Shown here: positions 1 to 9,986 of the stretch, one piece after another
Layout of the letters: the number at the start of each line of letters is the position of its first letter
Position numbering within the stretch: position 1 is the first letter of the stretch
Assembly (NCBI RefSeq): GCF_001661345.1
Contig: NW_017962915.1
Span: 1,243,657 to 1,307,656, forward strand
Direction of reading: 5' to 3'
DNA from: Ascoidea rubescens DSM 1968
Lineage: Eukaryota > Ascomycota > Saccharomycetes > Ascoideales > Ascoideaceae
DNA length: 64,000 nucleotides
Notes under the pieces: model-generated
Told to the model about the DNA's origin: nothing
Databases searched by the model: none
The model's input: the letters and a program-made list of their open reading frames with translations, nothing else
Translations under genes and position numbers: made by a program

Positions 1-1786
1 AAGAAATATCCATTTTCTCTGCACTAGAAGAAAATGTAAACTGCAGCTTATCTGCTGTATTAGTGGTGGTAGCAGTGGCTGTGGTATTGGTGTTGGTATT
101 GGTATTAGTATTAGTATTAAAACTGCTTGGTTTTGAAAAGGAAAATGTGGGTTTATTTGAATTAGCCTTAGAATCCGTGGGGGCAAATGAAAATGATGGT
201 TTTGCAGTATTATTTTTATTATTTTCTTCATCACTTTTTAATTTTTCATTTGTTTTATTATTAGAAATATCTGGTTGGCTAAATGAAAATGTGGTTTGAG
301 GTTTATTGTCACTTGATAGAGCAAAATTAAATACAGAAGTTGTTGTTTTTGTTGAATTAGTTGAGTCAGAATCTTGTTTTTTATTAAAACTAAAAAAGTT
401 ATTGTTTGTTGTAGTATTGTTTGTGTTGGGAATATTAAAAGAAAAACTAGGTTTGACGGCTTCCTGTTCAGAATCATCAGCTTTTCTTTTATTCTTGTTT
501 TCAGGAGGATTAAAAGAGAACAGTAGAGTTGATGGTTCATTATTTTTTGAAGAACTATTTGAATCAGTGGGATTTTTAGGAGCTGCAAAACTAAAAGCAG
601 AAGTTGGTTTGATTTTTGGGGATGTTTGAGAGTTTGAATCAGTAGGTTTGGATATATTAAATGAAAAAGCATTGGTATTTGAAGATTCTTTTTTATCATC
701 ATTTTCCTTTTTATTATCATTGGTAGTAAATGAGAATGACGTTATTGGTTTAGAGGAGTCAGAATCGGGTTTTTTAAATGAAAGGAAAGGTTTAGTATTA
801 TCGGTAGATTTTGTAAAAGTTGAAAAAATGTTTTTAGGTTTATCATCAGATTTTTCACTTGAGCTATCATTTGGTTTATCTTCCGATTTATTATTTGTTT
901 GCTGCTTTTGTTCATCTCCTGATTTTTCGTCAAATTTCCCTTTTGCTTCTGTTTTTGAGTCTTCTTTGAATGATGAACCAGCAAAATTAAATGCTGAAGT
1001 TGGAAATATTTTAGGTGTAGAAGAAGTCTTTAGTAAATTTTTAGTATTTTTTCCTTGTGTTTCATTATTATTTATCGATGCCTCTATCAATGAGTTGTCT
1101 TCGATAGTTTTATCGATTGAATTTTCATTTTCAGTTTCACCATCATTGAAAGTAGAATGATCATCTATATCATCAATATTAATTGATTTGATTTTTTTTC
1201 TTTTTAAATTGTCCAAACAGTGTAAAGAGCCATTAGTTGAGCTTATATTGGATATTAATTTTAGCTTTGAGGTTGTTGGAACAAAACTCAAATTGATCTT
1301 TTGATGTCTCTTTGATGGAGATAATTGTAATATAATTTTTTTTTCTTTAGGGGTATTGGAGGTTGAGGATATAGTTGACTTGTAAGGAGAAAGTAAACTT
1401 GATTTCTTTTTCATGGACTCAGAGTTATATGATATTAAATCAAAATCATCATAGTTGAAATCGTCAGTGAATACACCGAACTTTCGCTTTTTATTTGAAT
1501 TCACACGATTATCAAGTTTTTGGCGAATTAGTTGATTTTCTTTAGCATCAGCTATTATTTCGACTGGATTCAACTTTCTTATTTTCAAGGAGGGATAAGT
1601 GTTTATGTACTTATCAACAGAACCCCCCTGGATGGTGTTATTAGAATTATCAACTTTTGATAGGCTATCGTCACTGAAAACTATAGGCAATTGTCTACCT
1701 GTGGAACGATAATAATTGGCCTTCCTTAATTGCTGATTGTGTCTGATTATCTTTAATCTTTCAATAGGCGATGGAAACAAATACAT
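1..1786 (-). CDS. NUP1: Nucleoporin Nup1-like FxF-repeat protein, C-terminus cut by window edge
   Basis: One open frame runs on the minus strand from an ATG at 1784-1786 to the left edge, giving about 595 residues without a stop. The first ~25 residues (PSPIERLKIIRHNQQLRK) resemble the PIQRLRLLREKQ helix of S. cerevisiae Nup1. A later stretch, FTDDFNYDDFDLI, resembles Nup1 NFEYDLSEYDAI. From about residue 255 the protein becomes low-complexity, rich in Ser, Asn, Lys and Asp, with repeated FxF units (AFNF, SFSF, AFSF, LFSF, FFSF, VFNF, TFSF, QFTF). These are typical of nuclear-basket FG/FxF nucleoporins that bind importins during transport. The known Nup1 has an extra N-terminal membrane-binding segment; here it is absent or lies in an unseen upstream exon. 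Nup2 or Nup60 would be the alternatives, but the N-terminal match favours Nup1. The three plus-strand ORFs over this gene are antisense shadows. Confidence 0.8.
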   Translation of the reverse strand, partial: MYLFPSPIERLKIIRHNQQLRKANYYRSTGRQLPIVFSDDSLSKVDNSNNTIQGGSVDKYINTYPSLKIRKLNPVEIIADAKENQLIRQKLDNRVNSNKKRKFGVFTDDFNYDDFDLISYNSESMKKKSSLLSPYKSTISSTSNTPKEKKIILQLSPSKRHQKINLSFVPTTSKLKLISNISSTNGSLHCLDNLKRKKIKSINIDDIDDHSTFNDGETENENSIDKTIEDNSLIEASINNNETQGKNTKNLLKTSSTPKIFPTSAFNFAGSSFKEDSKTEAKGKFDEKSGDEQKQQTNNKSEDKPNDSSSEKSDDKPKNIFSTFTKSTDNTKPFLSFKKPDSDSSKPITSFSFTTNDNKKENDDKKESSNTNAFSFNISKPTDSNSQTSPKIKPTSAFSFAAPKNPTDSNSSSKNNEPSTLLFSFNPPENKNKRKADDSEQEAVKPSFSFNIPNTNNTTTNNNFFSFNKKQDSDSTNSTKTTTSVFNFALSSDNKPQTTFSFSQPDISNNKTNEKLKSDEENNKNNTAKPSFSFAPTDSKANSNKPTFSFSKPSSFNTNTNTNTNTNTTATATTTNTADKLQFTFSSSAEKMDIS

Positions 1787-2115
1787 GTCGGCACTGATAT
1801 GCTGAGCTCAAAACTAGGCAGATAGATGGATTATATGGTAGAAAGCAGAATAATAAAGACTATTCAATAAGAAGATCAGGTACTAGAAGTGAATTACAAA
1901 TAGAAAGAGAAAAATAAACAGCACTGAAAAATATTTTTTTTCCTGAGTAAGTCATGTGCAGAAAGATCCGTATTTGTGGTTCTCAAAGCACATGCACAAT
2001 ACGCAATACGTACATATTATACGTAACTGCACGAATAATTGCATTAAGCCCACAGATGTGGATTAATGCATGCTTATACAAGTTTTCACGTATAGACACA
2101 TTTGCATGCATTGAT

Positions 2116-2123
2116 CATGTGAC
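2116..2123 (-). promoter_or_regulatory. Cbf1-type site GTCACATG
   Basis: The minus strand reads GTCACATG, matching the RTCACRTG core bound by Cbf1. It sits 129 bp before the ATG at 2252. In several non-Saccharomyces yeasts Cbf1 is known to control respiratory genes, so the placement is plausible. A single 8-mer could be chance. Confidence 0.4.
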
Positions 2124-2134
2124 TTAGAGCTCCT

Positions 2135-2141
2135 CCAATCA
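2135..2141 (+). promoter_or_regulatory. CCAAT box (HAP complex type)
   Basis: CCAATCA lies 111 bp upstream of the ATG at 2252, a usual distance for Hap2/3/5 sites in respiratory-gene promoters. Together with the nearby Cbf1-type site it supports a mitochondrial role for the downstream gene. Confidence 0.4.
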
Positions 2142-2251
2142 GGCGAAAATGAAAACTAATATATTCACTTTTATTTTCTTGTCTCTATCCCCATCGATCA
2201 TTTGGCATATATCGTCGTGCTACTCGTATCTATTCAACCTATATTTGCAAA

Positions 2252-2503
2252 ATGCCTTCTCTTACTGCTCTTGCCGGCTGGGGTGCTTTTGGTGCTGGTG
2301 TTAGATTCTACCAGTTGGGTTTACTACAAAGAAATCAGGCTAAGGGCATAGTTGGTTACGCACTTTCTTCTGCTCTCTGGGTCGGAATTGGTTATACTGC
2401 CATTGGATTTTACGAAAATCAACAACAAGTGTCTAAAAAAAGAATTGCTAGTTTGCTAGAAAAAAGAGCCAAACGTGCTGCAGCTCAAGAAGCCGAAGCA
2501 TAA
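2252..2503 (+). CDS. Small two-helix membrane protein, probably mitochondrial
   Basis: This 83-residue protein starts MPSLTALAGWG. It has two glycine/alanine-rich hydrophobic segments, roughly residues 3-25 and 32-53, then a basic, charged C-terminal helix (about 55-83, KKRIASLLEKRAKRAAAQ). I do not recognise the family with confidence. The size, the short N-terminus without a classic signal peptide, the basic tail and the upstream Cbf1-type and CCAAT sites suggest a small accessory subunit of an inner-membrane complex. A small complex I accessory subunit is one possibility; the sequence does not match S. cerevisiae ATP synthase subunits e, i/j or k as I remember them. Codon use is regular, so it is probably a real, well-expressed gene. 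The mitochondrial role is inference. Confidence 0.75.
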   Translation: MPSLTALAGWGAFGAGVRFYQLGLLQRNQAKGIVGYALSSALWVGIGYTAIGFYENQQQVSKKRIASLLEKRAKRAAAQEAEA

Positions 2504-2773
2504 TTTGTAATGTAATTGATATTAATCTTTACCAATGCAACAATGAACATAAAAATTGAAAAAAAAAAATAAATTGCTATAATGAAATTTGTTATATGTT
2601 TATATATGAAATAGAGGGTTCATTCATATGCAATTCGATTAGGTTGCCTTTCTAATCACTGTCTTTTTAGTTTTAATATTCTCATTTCCAATTACCTTTT
2701 TATATTTAAAATATTTATGTTCATAATTATAATTATAACTGAGTTTAAATTTAATGATCTTTTCTTTTTTTTT

Positions 2774-4270
2774 TTAATTATCTTTTTTATTCAAAATATA
2801 ATTTCCAAATTTATCCATTTTAAGATCTTCAACCCCTTCAATCAATTTTTTTATGATTTCTTCATTTTCTTCTTCCAACTGCTTGTTTTCTTTGTTGATT
2901 CTATCAAGTTCATCTTCACTGTCTAATTCGTCTTCATCATAATTTTCGTAATAATCGATTTCTGCATCTTCGAATTCACCTTCCAGTTCATAACCATCTT
3001 CATCATTTATATCGCTTTCTTCATTGTAATTTTCAATTTCATGATTTCTCATTTGATTAACTGCTTCTTCCAATTCTTTTTCAGTGCTATAGTTATTTTT
3101 GCTATAAGTTGATTTCTTTCTATTGTATTTATAATTTTTATTGTTTTTGTTATTCTTGTCGAATTTTTTCTTTTCTCTTTTATAACCTGACGCCATTACC
3201 TGAACATCCAAGTTACCTATTCTTTTGACATCTCTTTTAAATACAGGATATGAATATTTAAACCCATCTCCGTATCCATCAGTATCCAAAAAAACACAAT
3301 TATTTTTTTGCTTCTTCTTCTTATTCTTATTATTATCATCGTTATTATCATTATCATCATCATCATCATCATTTTCTTCTTCTTCTTCATTATATTTATC
3401 ATTTAAATATGGTTCATAATTGAATTTTCTTTTGAAAAATCGTTTTATACACTCAACATCTCTATTAAAATAATATTCATGATTAACATGATCGATTGAA
3501 ATCGACTGTGGGAAATCAATAACAACGAAATCTTCATTGAATTTTCCCAAATCTTCTTCATTTCGAATCATTATATTGAATTCATTAAAATCGCAATGGA
3601 TTAACCCGTAATTGGCCAATTTAACAATAAATTTCATTAGATCTGAATATAATTTTTTATAATTGAAATGTTCTTTCAATTGTTTCATTTGAAATCCATT
3701 TACCCACTCCATTAATATACAATGTCTGGAATAGTCATATGGTATTGGGACATTAAACTTGGAATCATATAAAATTTTGAGAAATTCATATTCTTTTTCA
3801 GCAGCTAATCTTGATAAATACATCCAATTTGTTGTCTTTCTATTTTTCAAATAGTCTCTGTTTTTTTTAACGGTTCTAAAACTAGTTCTCCCCAACCTGA
3901 CAACTTTTAAAATCTTTTGCTGACCTGTTTTATCGCTAATTGAATAGATATCAGATTCCTTTCCAACTCCAATAATCGTTCCTAATGAGTAAATATTCTC
4001 ACGATTAACCATGGATTTCAATGCAAGAAAATCGTATCCACTGAACGTCAACCTGTAACCATCGTATTTGGCGTTTCTCACTTTCCCTATCAACTTCAAT
4101 TTCGCCAAATTGGAGATGCATCTATTGCAAAGCGATGAGCTGACTTTACTGATCTGGTAGATCAAATTTGTAGGAACAATCTCATGGTTTCGTGAACCCA
4201 ACTCGACTGCCGTCAATGTTCTGAAATCGTCAGAGGAAAGATACCTCATATAATCCGGGCTCAACTTCAT
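2774..4270 (-). CDS. RIO2: Atypical protein kinase/ATPase Rio2, 40S ribosome maturation
   Basis: This 498-residue protein is a clear RIO2. Residues 1-90 form the Rio2 N-terminal winged helix (MKLSPDYMRYLSSDDFRTL, then AVELGSRNHEIVP). The RIO domain follows: glycine loop GVGKESDIY (101-109), nucleotide-binding lysine in ILKVVRLGRTSF (about 120-131), catalytic loop LIHCDFNEFNIMI with Asp227, and the metal-binding IDFPQ with Asp252. The kinase core ends near residue 290. The rest is acidic and low-complexity (Asp/Asn/Glu runs at about 295-330 and 425-480), usual for fungal Rio2. The protein acts in cytoplasmic pre-40S maturation, triggering late assembly-factor release by ATP hydrolysis. It is divergent with OST4; a CACGTG lies between them. 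The start is the first ATG of the frame and gives the complete winged helix. Confidence 0.96.
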   Translation of the reverse strand: MKLSPDYMRYLSSDDFRTLTAVELGSRNHEIVPTNLIYQISKVSSSLCNRCISNLAKLKLIGKVRNAKYDGYRLTFSGYDFLALKSMVNRENIYSLGTIIGVGKESDIYSISDKTGQQKILKVVRLGRTSFRTVKKNRDYLKNRKTTNWMYLSRLAAEKEYEFLKILYDSKFNVPIPYDYSRHCILMEWVNGFQMKQLKEHFNYKKLYSDLMKFIVKLANYGLIHCDFNEFNIMIRNEEDLGKFNEDFVVIDFPQSISIDHVNHEYYFNRDVECIKRFFKRKFNYEPYLNDKYNEEEEENDDDDDDNDNNDDNNKNKKKKQKNNCVFLDTDGYGDGFKYSYPVFKRDVKRIGNLDVQVMASGYKREKKKFDKNNKNNKNYKYNRKKSTYSKNNYSTEKELEEAVNQMRNHEIENYNEESDINDEDGYELEGEFEDAEIDYYENYDEDELDSEDELDRINKENKQLEEENEEIIKKLIEGVEDLKMDKFGNYILNKKDN

Positions 4271-4400
4271 TCTGCCTTTAAAAACTTTCTCTCAACCTGT
4301 TATCTCTTATAACACAGATAATCAGTACATTAGACTTCTCTTTCTTCTCTTTCTTCTCTATGATTTCTCACCTGTAATTTTTTCCTCGGTGTCTGATAAA

Positions 4401-4406
4401 CACGTG
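4401..4406. promoter_or_regulatory. CACGTG E-box between RIO2 and OST4
   Basis: A palindromic CACGTG sits about 130 bp from each divergent start codon, a plausible site for Cbf1, Pho4 or another bHLH factor. This is motif evidence only. Confidence 0.3.
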
Positions 4407-4528
4407 TCTTACCCTCGGATCCTTCTGAGCTGTCTTTTTGAATCAAAAAAGATTAGAGATTAAATAAAAGAGATTAAAGAGAATAAATAATTAAATCAAG
4501 AACACAATTGGAACACTGAAGTAGCACA

Positions 4529-4645
4529 ATGATATCTGACAACGAACTCAACACTATTACTATCTTCTTTGGCGTGGCAACTGTTGTTTTGACGTTGATC
4601 TATCATGCAATCACCACCAATTTAACTGCCATCAAGTCCAAATAG
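4529..4645 (+). CDS. OST4: Oligosaccharyltransferase subunit Ost4 (38 aa)
   Basis: A 38-residue ORF, easily missed because of its size. It begins MISDNELNTITIFFGVA and continues TVVLTLIYHAITTNL. S. cerevisiae Ost4 is 36 residues and begins MISDEQLNSLAITFGI, with IYHAV in its single transmembrane helix, so start, helix and length all match. Ost4 is an ER membrane mini-protein that joins Ost3 or Ost6 to Stt3 in the N-glycosylation complex. The hydrophobic helix spans about residues 9-27. The gene is divergent from RIO2 (258 bp apart) and convergent with the BRE4-like gene. Confidence 0.95.
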   Translation: MISDNELNTITIFFGVATVVLTLIYHAITTNLTAIKSK

Positions 4646-4972
4646 CTTGATGAGAGCTCTTTCTTCAATTCTCTTTGAACCAGAACAGTGTTGGTTCAGA
4701 TTCTAGCTTTTAGTTGCTTTGAAGTGGTTTTGGGGTTTTATTGTTATCTTCTCTCTGGTTTTATTGTTGGTCTGATGGAGTTTATTTGGCAAATTTCTGC
4801 GATTTGTTTTGTCTATTCAAAATCTAATCTATAATCTATAATCTATAAAAATCTAAAGATACTAAAATATAATATAATATAATATAATGCTTTATTGATA
4901 AAAACTAAACACCAGAAAAACTCTGAATAGCACTGAAAAAAAAATAAAAAAAAAAAAAATGCAGTCAAATGA
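4646..4972. other. Convergent intergenic region, OST4 / BRE4-like
   Basis: This is 3' flank for both genes. It holds a TATAA pentanucleotide run at about 4868-4887 and A-tracts near 4937-4959, likely part of the transcript-end signals. No gene seen. Confidence 0.6.
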
Positions 4973-7900
4973 TTAAATTCCCAACTCTTCTTCACCTAGA
5001 AGAATTTTGGAATATTGAATAATATTGCTCAATTCCTCAGTGATATCTGTAAACGCTTTAGAAAATGCCATCCCATGAATTTCACTCCAATGAACATGTT
5101 CATACTCTTCCAATTTTTCATTTTGGAAATTTTTATCTGTTTCACTGTTTTCATTAGTCGAATCTGTTGAGTCAGTTTTTTCATTATTATCACTCATCTC
5201 ATTTTTATTAAGATCGTCTGATGAGAAATTTTCCGATAATTCATTAAATATAGCGTCAAATAGTCTTTTTCTTAAACTAATTGAACTTGGTAAATAAATT
5301 GGAATCTCATCATTAGTCTTGAAACAACTCAGAATTATATGTAATATAAAAATAACTGACGCAACTGAATCTCTTCTAAGACTTAATAACTTCTTATTAG
5401 CCTCTGAATCCTCAGAACTAATTTTAACGTGAAAAAAGATTCCTGCCATTCTTGCTTCAATAATTTTTTCCAATATAAAATTGCATGAATTTATTAACTT
5501 GATATACACCTCCACTTCAAGATTTTTATTATCTTTACCATCAATCTCTCCATTGTAAAGATCAATTAAAAAATGATTATTTTGAACTTTAAACATTTTG
5601 ATCAAATCTTTGATTGAATATAGTAATTGTAACATTCTGATTTCCCGGATATTAGCCAATTCAAAGGTAAGCTCAGTTGGATCGTCATAGTAATCTCGAT
5701 AAAGATACCTGTCAGCAATCGATTGATAGCATTGAGACAAAAATAATAATAATGGCGCAAATGATTTTCGAACTTCATTTCTCGCGATAAATGGCCATAA
5801 AATCCAATTCATAGCTATTGATGTGATGACCGAAATAATGATGCAACTTCCTATTATCCAGCTTGTTTTCCAAATAGATCCAATTGAATTTTCAGAGTTG
5901 ATGTAAATTTCTAATGAAACAATAGAAAATGTAATCATTCCAATGAAACCTGATCTTGAATGATCGAAAAGCAAAAATCTGAAAAGCATTGGAATTACAA
6001 ATAAACTACCGATTAATAATATGATGTATGGTGATTTATATTCCAAATAATTGGAATGAATAACACAGGACACCCATGATAAAAATATTCCAAATACACA
6101 GATTATTACTCTTGAACAAATCTTATTTAAATTGGTAGGGATTATAGGATTGTAAAAAATATATACAAGAACTGGACACCACCAGCAATTGTAATTTTGA
6201 TACCAAGATTCCGGATAAATCCATCCAGGCAAACATAAAAATGCCAAGACAAAAGAAATCTTAAATGCGTATTTGGCTTCTTTATTCACAAAATAATTGA
6301 AAAAAATAGCCAATTTATATTGAAATTTTGAAGAATAATTTGAAGTATCATGAAAATTAAAATCTTTATGATCCATAGCTCTAACGTTGTTTTTATAAAA
6401 AATTTCATCTGTATTTTCAATTTTTTCAAGTCTAGTATTGAATTTCTTTTGATCATTAAGGTTTTTATTATTTTGATTTTTAGAATGTTTTGAAAATTTT
6501 GAAGTGTTTAGATTGTAAATTCTTTCAAATGCATCATCAACATCATTTTTGGTTTGATAATAATTAAAAATTGACTCGATACCTTGGTCTTTATAGCATT
6601 GCTTTGATAATCTATTTAGAGCTCTTTTTATTGGGTAATTGATTAATAAGAAATTCCAACCAAATGTCAATTTTTTAGTTAGTTCAATTGCTTTTAGTAA
6701 TGTTGAACAGAGTAATAAAATTGCTTTTGCAGCCTGTCTTTGATAACGTAAAAATAAAAAGCTACTACTAATTTTTGGATTTTGTAATAAATCTCTGCAA
6801 AAGTAGTCTGTTTTTGTAAATGATCTGTACGCATAATCCACTTTAGTAATATCTTTTTTCAAGTTTTTAATCAATTTATTAAAAGTTTCTATTAGTTGGT
6901 CTTTATCTTTATCAGGGACTTGTAAGTATTTGTTTGTGTTTGAATCTAGAGTGAATTTATTTAATAATTGTTGGGAATTGATGTCTAATTTACCGAATTT
7001 AATTAAAAGGATTTGAATGAATTCAACTATTTTGATCATACTTATTACTAAACGGATGGCAGGTTTTTTAAAGTAGTTTTGTACAACAGTTATATAAAAT
7101 ATTTCAGAACTTAATAGGTTAAAGTTATTTGAATTAAAATTAAGATTAAAATTTGAATTTGAATTTGAATTTGAATTTAAAACTAATTGTGGTTTATAAT
7201 TTGTGAGTTTGGGAGTCGCCGAACCAGAAAAGATTGGAGAATTTATGTTTGAAGTTTGTAAACTTGATGCAGCATAAATGTTTTGAAATTCGTCGTGTTG
7301 TTTATTTAGTAAATCTGAGTTTGAAAAATCTTGGATTTTACCTTGAAATAAAATAGAATTGTAGGGCATGGCTCTTAATGGAGCAATGATATAATTAATA
7401 CCATTTCTAATCGAGATTAGACTGTTTTGATCAAAGACGGATAATTTGATGATCTCGTTTGAAAAGGCTCTAAAATTTTCGGACAATTGTACAATTGACC
7501 AGTTCAAGTGGTTTATGATTATAGTGATATAATTGGTGTCTGTGTTTAGTGTGGAATTATCAATTTTGGCGGGAGTGTTGGAGATTGTATTCAAATCTGT
7601 ATTTGATTTTAGTTGTAGTGTATCATTAAGATGGTAGAATGATGAGTTATGAGATTGGTTTATATTCGTTGGATTAGTAGAATTAATATGGGTATTAGAG
7701 TTATTGAATTGATTGATTTTAGATTGCAATTTTGAGTTAATTGAAAGAATTAAGATGTTTTTAATTGATTGCAAAGATGAGAGAATTGATAGTAGTAGAC
7801 TATCGTGAAATAGATCAGGAAAAACAAGTATGTTGATGAGTAAGGATATTAGAATTCCCAAAAGATAGGGGATTGAAAAATTCCAGCAAATATTTGAATA

Positions 7901-8887
7901 GTTTATTGTAATTTTTGATGAAAAAACGTTGTCGGATAAAATAAAGAGGATTGTGATGCCTGAGGTGATTGAGAGGTAATAAAACCTGATGAATTTTGAT
8001 CTTAGAAAGCTTAGTGAGTAAATTGATAGAAAGGAGAACATGAATAGAATTCCACCTGAATGCAGTGCGACGGTGTTGTTGGTATTTGCAATAAATAGAG
8101 ATAAACATGAGATGGATAGACCGATGGAGGCACCAAGGAGCGAGAGGAAGGATATTTCCAATTGAGTTCCAAAGGAATGATAAGGGTGGTGGATTATCAT
8201 TGCTAGGGGTAGGAAAGTTCTCTGAGGCCCTAGCCAGTTTCCTGAGGGGTGAATCAAGCAAATGGTCATTGAAATGAAATAGGCAATAAAGACTTTGAAT
8301 ATTTTAGTGAATAGATGGTATTTTTTGTAATTGAAATGGAGGTTGAAGTCGAGCCATTTGTTAGGCTTGATAGAGTTGGTAGGAGGATTGGAGTTTGTTG
8401 AGCAATTGATTGGATCGAGATCGTGGATTACGTTTAATAAGCGCTTATAAGATTTTTTTCTGCTTGAATAGATTGAATCAAAGAAACCATCTCTTAGTTC
8501 TTGAACATTGTGTGTGCTTAGAGGTTGGTAAACATCGGCGGCTAATTGGTTGAGTTTGACTTGGGAGAAGGAGTATCTGAAGGAGGATGGGTTAGTTTTG
8601 ATGTTCAAGTTAGATTTAGATTTGAAGTTATTTGGTAGAATGTAGGAAATGTTGTGAGAGAGATCAGGGATTTTGAGATTAATATTGTTATTATTATTAT
8701 TGGTGGTGGTGGTGGTGGTGATGGCGGGAATATTTGGGAACTGTTGTGGGGTTCTTTGTGATTGGGTTATAGTAAAATAGGAATCAGAGTTATTTGGGAT
8801 TGAATTTGGAGAAACAGCAGGAAGATTGTTTGAAAGGTTTTTCTGCAATAGTTTTGAGAAGGAGGTTGTATTGGGTAGGTTATTCAT
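4973..8887 (-). CDS. BRE4: BRE4-like large membrane protein (aromatic-acid exporter/DUF2421 type)
   Basis: A 1304-residue protein; I place the start at the ATG at 8885-8887, because the frame only extends 5' through a TTG. The N-terminal ~180 residues are polar, with short Thr and Asn runs. Two clusters of transmembrane helices follow, about residues 190-370 and 870-1060, separated by a Ser/Asn-rich loop and a helical segment. The second cluster opens with LAFLCLPGWIYPESWYQNY and the sequence ends in a soluble domain (about 1060-1300). This matches the fungal BRE4 architecture: ArAE-type membrane domain, FUSC-like half and DUF2421 C-terminus. S. cerevisiae Bre4 (1125 aa) mutants are brefeldin-A sensitive, and the molecular substrate is not established. 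Its promoter side faces an unusually long 3.7 kb non-coding stretch. Assignment to the family is fairly firm; one-to-one orthology is less so. Confidence 0.78.
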   Translation of the reverse strand: MNNLPNTTSFSKLLQKNLSNNLPAVSPNSIPNNSDSYFTITQSQRTPQQFPNIPAITTTTTTNNNNNNINLKIPDLSHNISYILPNNFKSKSNLNIKTNPSSFRYSFSQVKLNQLAADVYQPLSTHNVQELRDGFFDSIYSSRKKSYKRLLNVIHDLDPINCSTNSNPPTNSIKPNKWLDFNLHFNYKKYHLFTKIFKVFIAYFISMTICLIHPSGNWLGPQRTFLPLAMIIHHPYHSFGTQLEISFLSLLGASIGLSISCLSLFIANTNNTVALHSGGILFMFSFLSIYSLSFLRSKFIRFYYLSITSGITILFILSDNVFSSKITINYSNICWNFSIPYLLGILISLLINILVFPDLFHDSLLLSILSSLQSIKNILILSINSKLQSKINQFNNSNTHINSTNPTNINQSHNSSFYHLNDTLQLKSNTDLNTISNTPAKIDNSTLNTDTNYITIIINHLNWSIVQLSENFRAFSNEIIKLSVFDQNSLISIRNGINYIIAPLRAMPYNSILFQGKIQDFSNSDLLNKQHDEFQNIYAASSLQTSNINSPIFSGSATPKLTNYKPQLVLNSNSNSNSNFNLNFNSNNFNLLSSEIFYITVVQNYFKKPAIRLVISMIKIVEFIQILLIKFGKLDINSQQLLNKFTLDSNTNKYLQVPDKDKDQLIETFNKLIKNLKKDITKVDYAYRSFTKTDYFCRDLLQNPKISSSFLFLRYQRQAAKAILLLCSTLLKAIELTKKLTFGWNFLLINYPIKRALNRLSKQCYKDQGIESIFNYYQTKNDVDDAFERIYNLNTSKFSKHSKNQNNKNLNDQKKFNTRLEKIENTDEIFYKNNVRAMDHKDFNFHDTSNYSSKFQYKLAIFFNYFVNKEAKYAFKISFVLAFLCLPGWIYPESWYQNYNCWWCPVLVYIFYNPIIPTNLNKICSRVIICVFGIFLSWVSCVIHSNYLEYKSPYIILLIGSLFVIPMLFRFLLFDHSRSGFIGMITFSIVSLEIYINSENSIGSIWKTSWIIGSCIIISVITSIAMNWILWPFIARNEVRKSFAPLLLFLSQCYQSIADRYLYRDYYDDPTELTFELANIREIRMLQLLYSIKDLIKMFKVQNNHFLIDLYNGEIDGKDNKNLEVEVYIKLINSCNFILEKIIEARMAGIFFHVKISSEDSEANKKLLSLRRDSVASVIFILHIILSCFKTNDEIPIYLPSSISLRKRLFDAIFNELSENFSSDDLNKNEMSDNNEKTDSTDSTNENSETDKNFQNEKLEEYEHVHWSEIHGMAFSKAFTDITEELSNIIQYSKILLGEEELGI

Positions 8888-8994
8888 TTTCAAGTGATGT
8901 AGTAATTATTTAATAAATATTTAATAAATATTATATAAATATTATATAAATATAGGTGGATGATAATTTTTTTATTTTTGAATAAAGATCAAAC

Positions 8995-9031
<37 letters not shown>

Positions 9032-9986
9032 ATGAGTATAAGCATGGATATTTATAGGAAATGAGATAGATGAGATTAACGAGATTAAATAGATAGATAT
9101 ACGATTCAGAATGAAATGGAAATAGAAGGTATTGTGATTAAATGTTAAAAGAAATTGTTGGATAAAAAGGCATTAATTGAAACCAACAAAAGACGAGAAA
9201 CAAGTTGGATCAAATTCAAATCAAATCAATAAGAAATAATTAGAAATAAATTCGAGATAATTAAGAAAAAAAAGAGAGCGATTTCTTGACCAAATGGCAG
9301 TGCATGTATATATATGCGTATATTTGTGAATCTGTGTACCTAGATGTGTGTGTATGCATTTAACGCTGTGTGGTTTGCGTCAACATGCCCCATCCGTATT
9401 AGTGGGTCTTGGAAGCAGTAATTTTAGGTGAATAAGTAGGAATTAAAGGAGGCAGTGGGCATCCAGCCCACAGGAAACAACCCAAATTGACAGAAGGAGA
9501 GGTGGAAAAGAGGAAGAAGAGGAGGGAGAGGAAAAAGAGGGAATTAACGATGGAATTGAAGATGGAATTGAAGATGAAAATGTTGAAGAAAACATGAGAA
9601 AAATGAGAGAATTTGAGTCAACGTTAGAGAAATTTCAAGAAAATTTGTAGGAAATAAAAAGTGTAAGAAGAGTGGATTAAATGAATATACAAGAAAAGTA
9701 GGAAAATGAGTTATTTTTTTGTATTTTTATTTTTCACGAGTTTGGGTAAAATAAATAAAAGAGAGATTAGGTGAACGAAAAGAGAAATAAGGTAAACGAT
9801 TAGGTTTTATGTTGAAACTACGGTAAAAGACGAATTGTAAAGGGTTTAATAGCATGAGTAAATGGGATAATAAGTTGTAGTAATTTAGAAGTGTAATTGT
9901 GTATAAACAGAGCAATTTGACATGTTCTAATGGGATACAATAGAGTGTATTGGAGTGTATTGGAGTATAATGTAGTGGAATATACA

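Larger units (their letters stand above)
1787..2251. promoter_or_regulatory. Divergent promoter between NUP1 and the small membrane-protein gene
   Basis: This 465-bp stretch has no ORF of note. It holds a 31-bp interrupted palindrome (2040-2070), a Cbf1-type GTCACATG on the minus strand (2116-2123) and a CCAATCA box (2135-2141). The last two lie 110-135 bp upstream of the plus-strand start. Confidence 0.6.

Noticed and set aside
63-1160. Three plus-strand ORFs at the left end
   Set aside because: They lie antisense to the NUP1 frame and translate its FxF-encoding repeats into Val/Leu/Phe strings.
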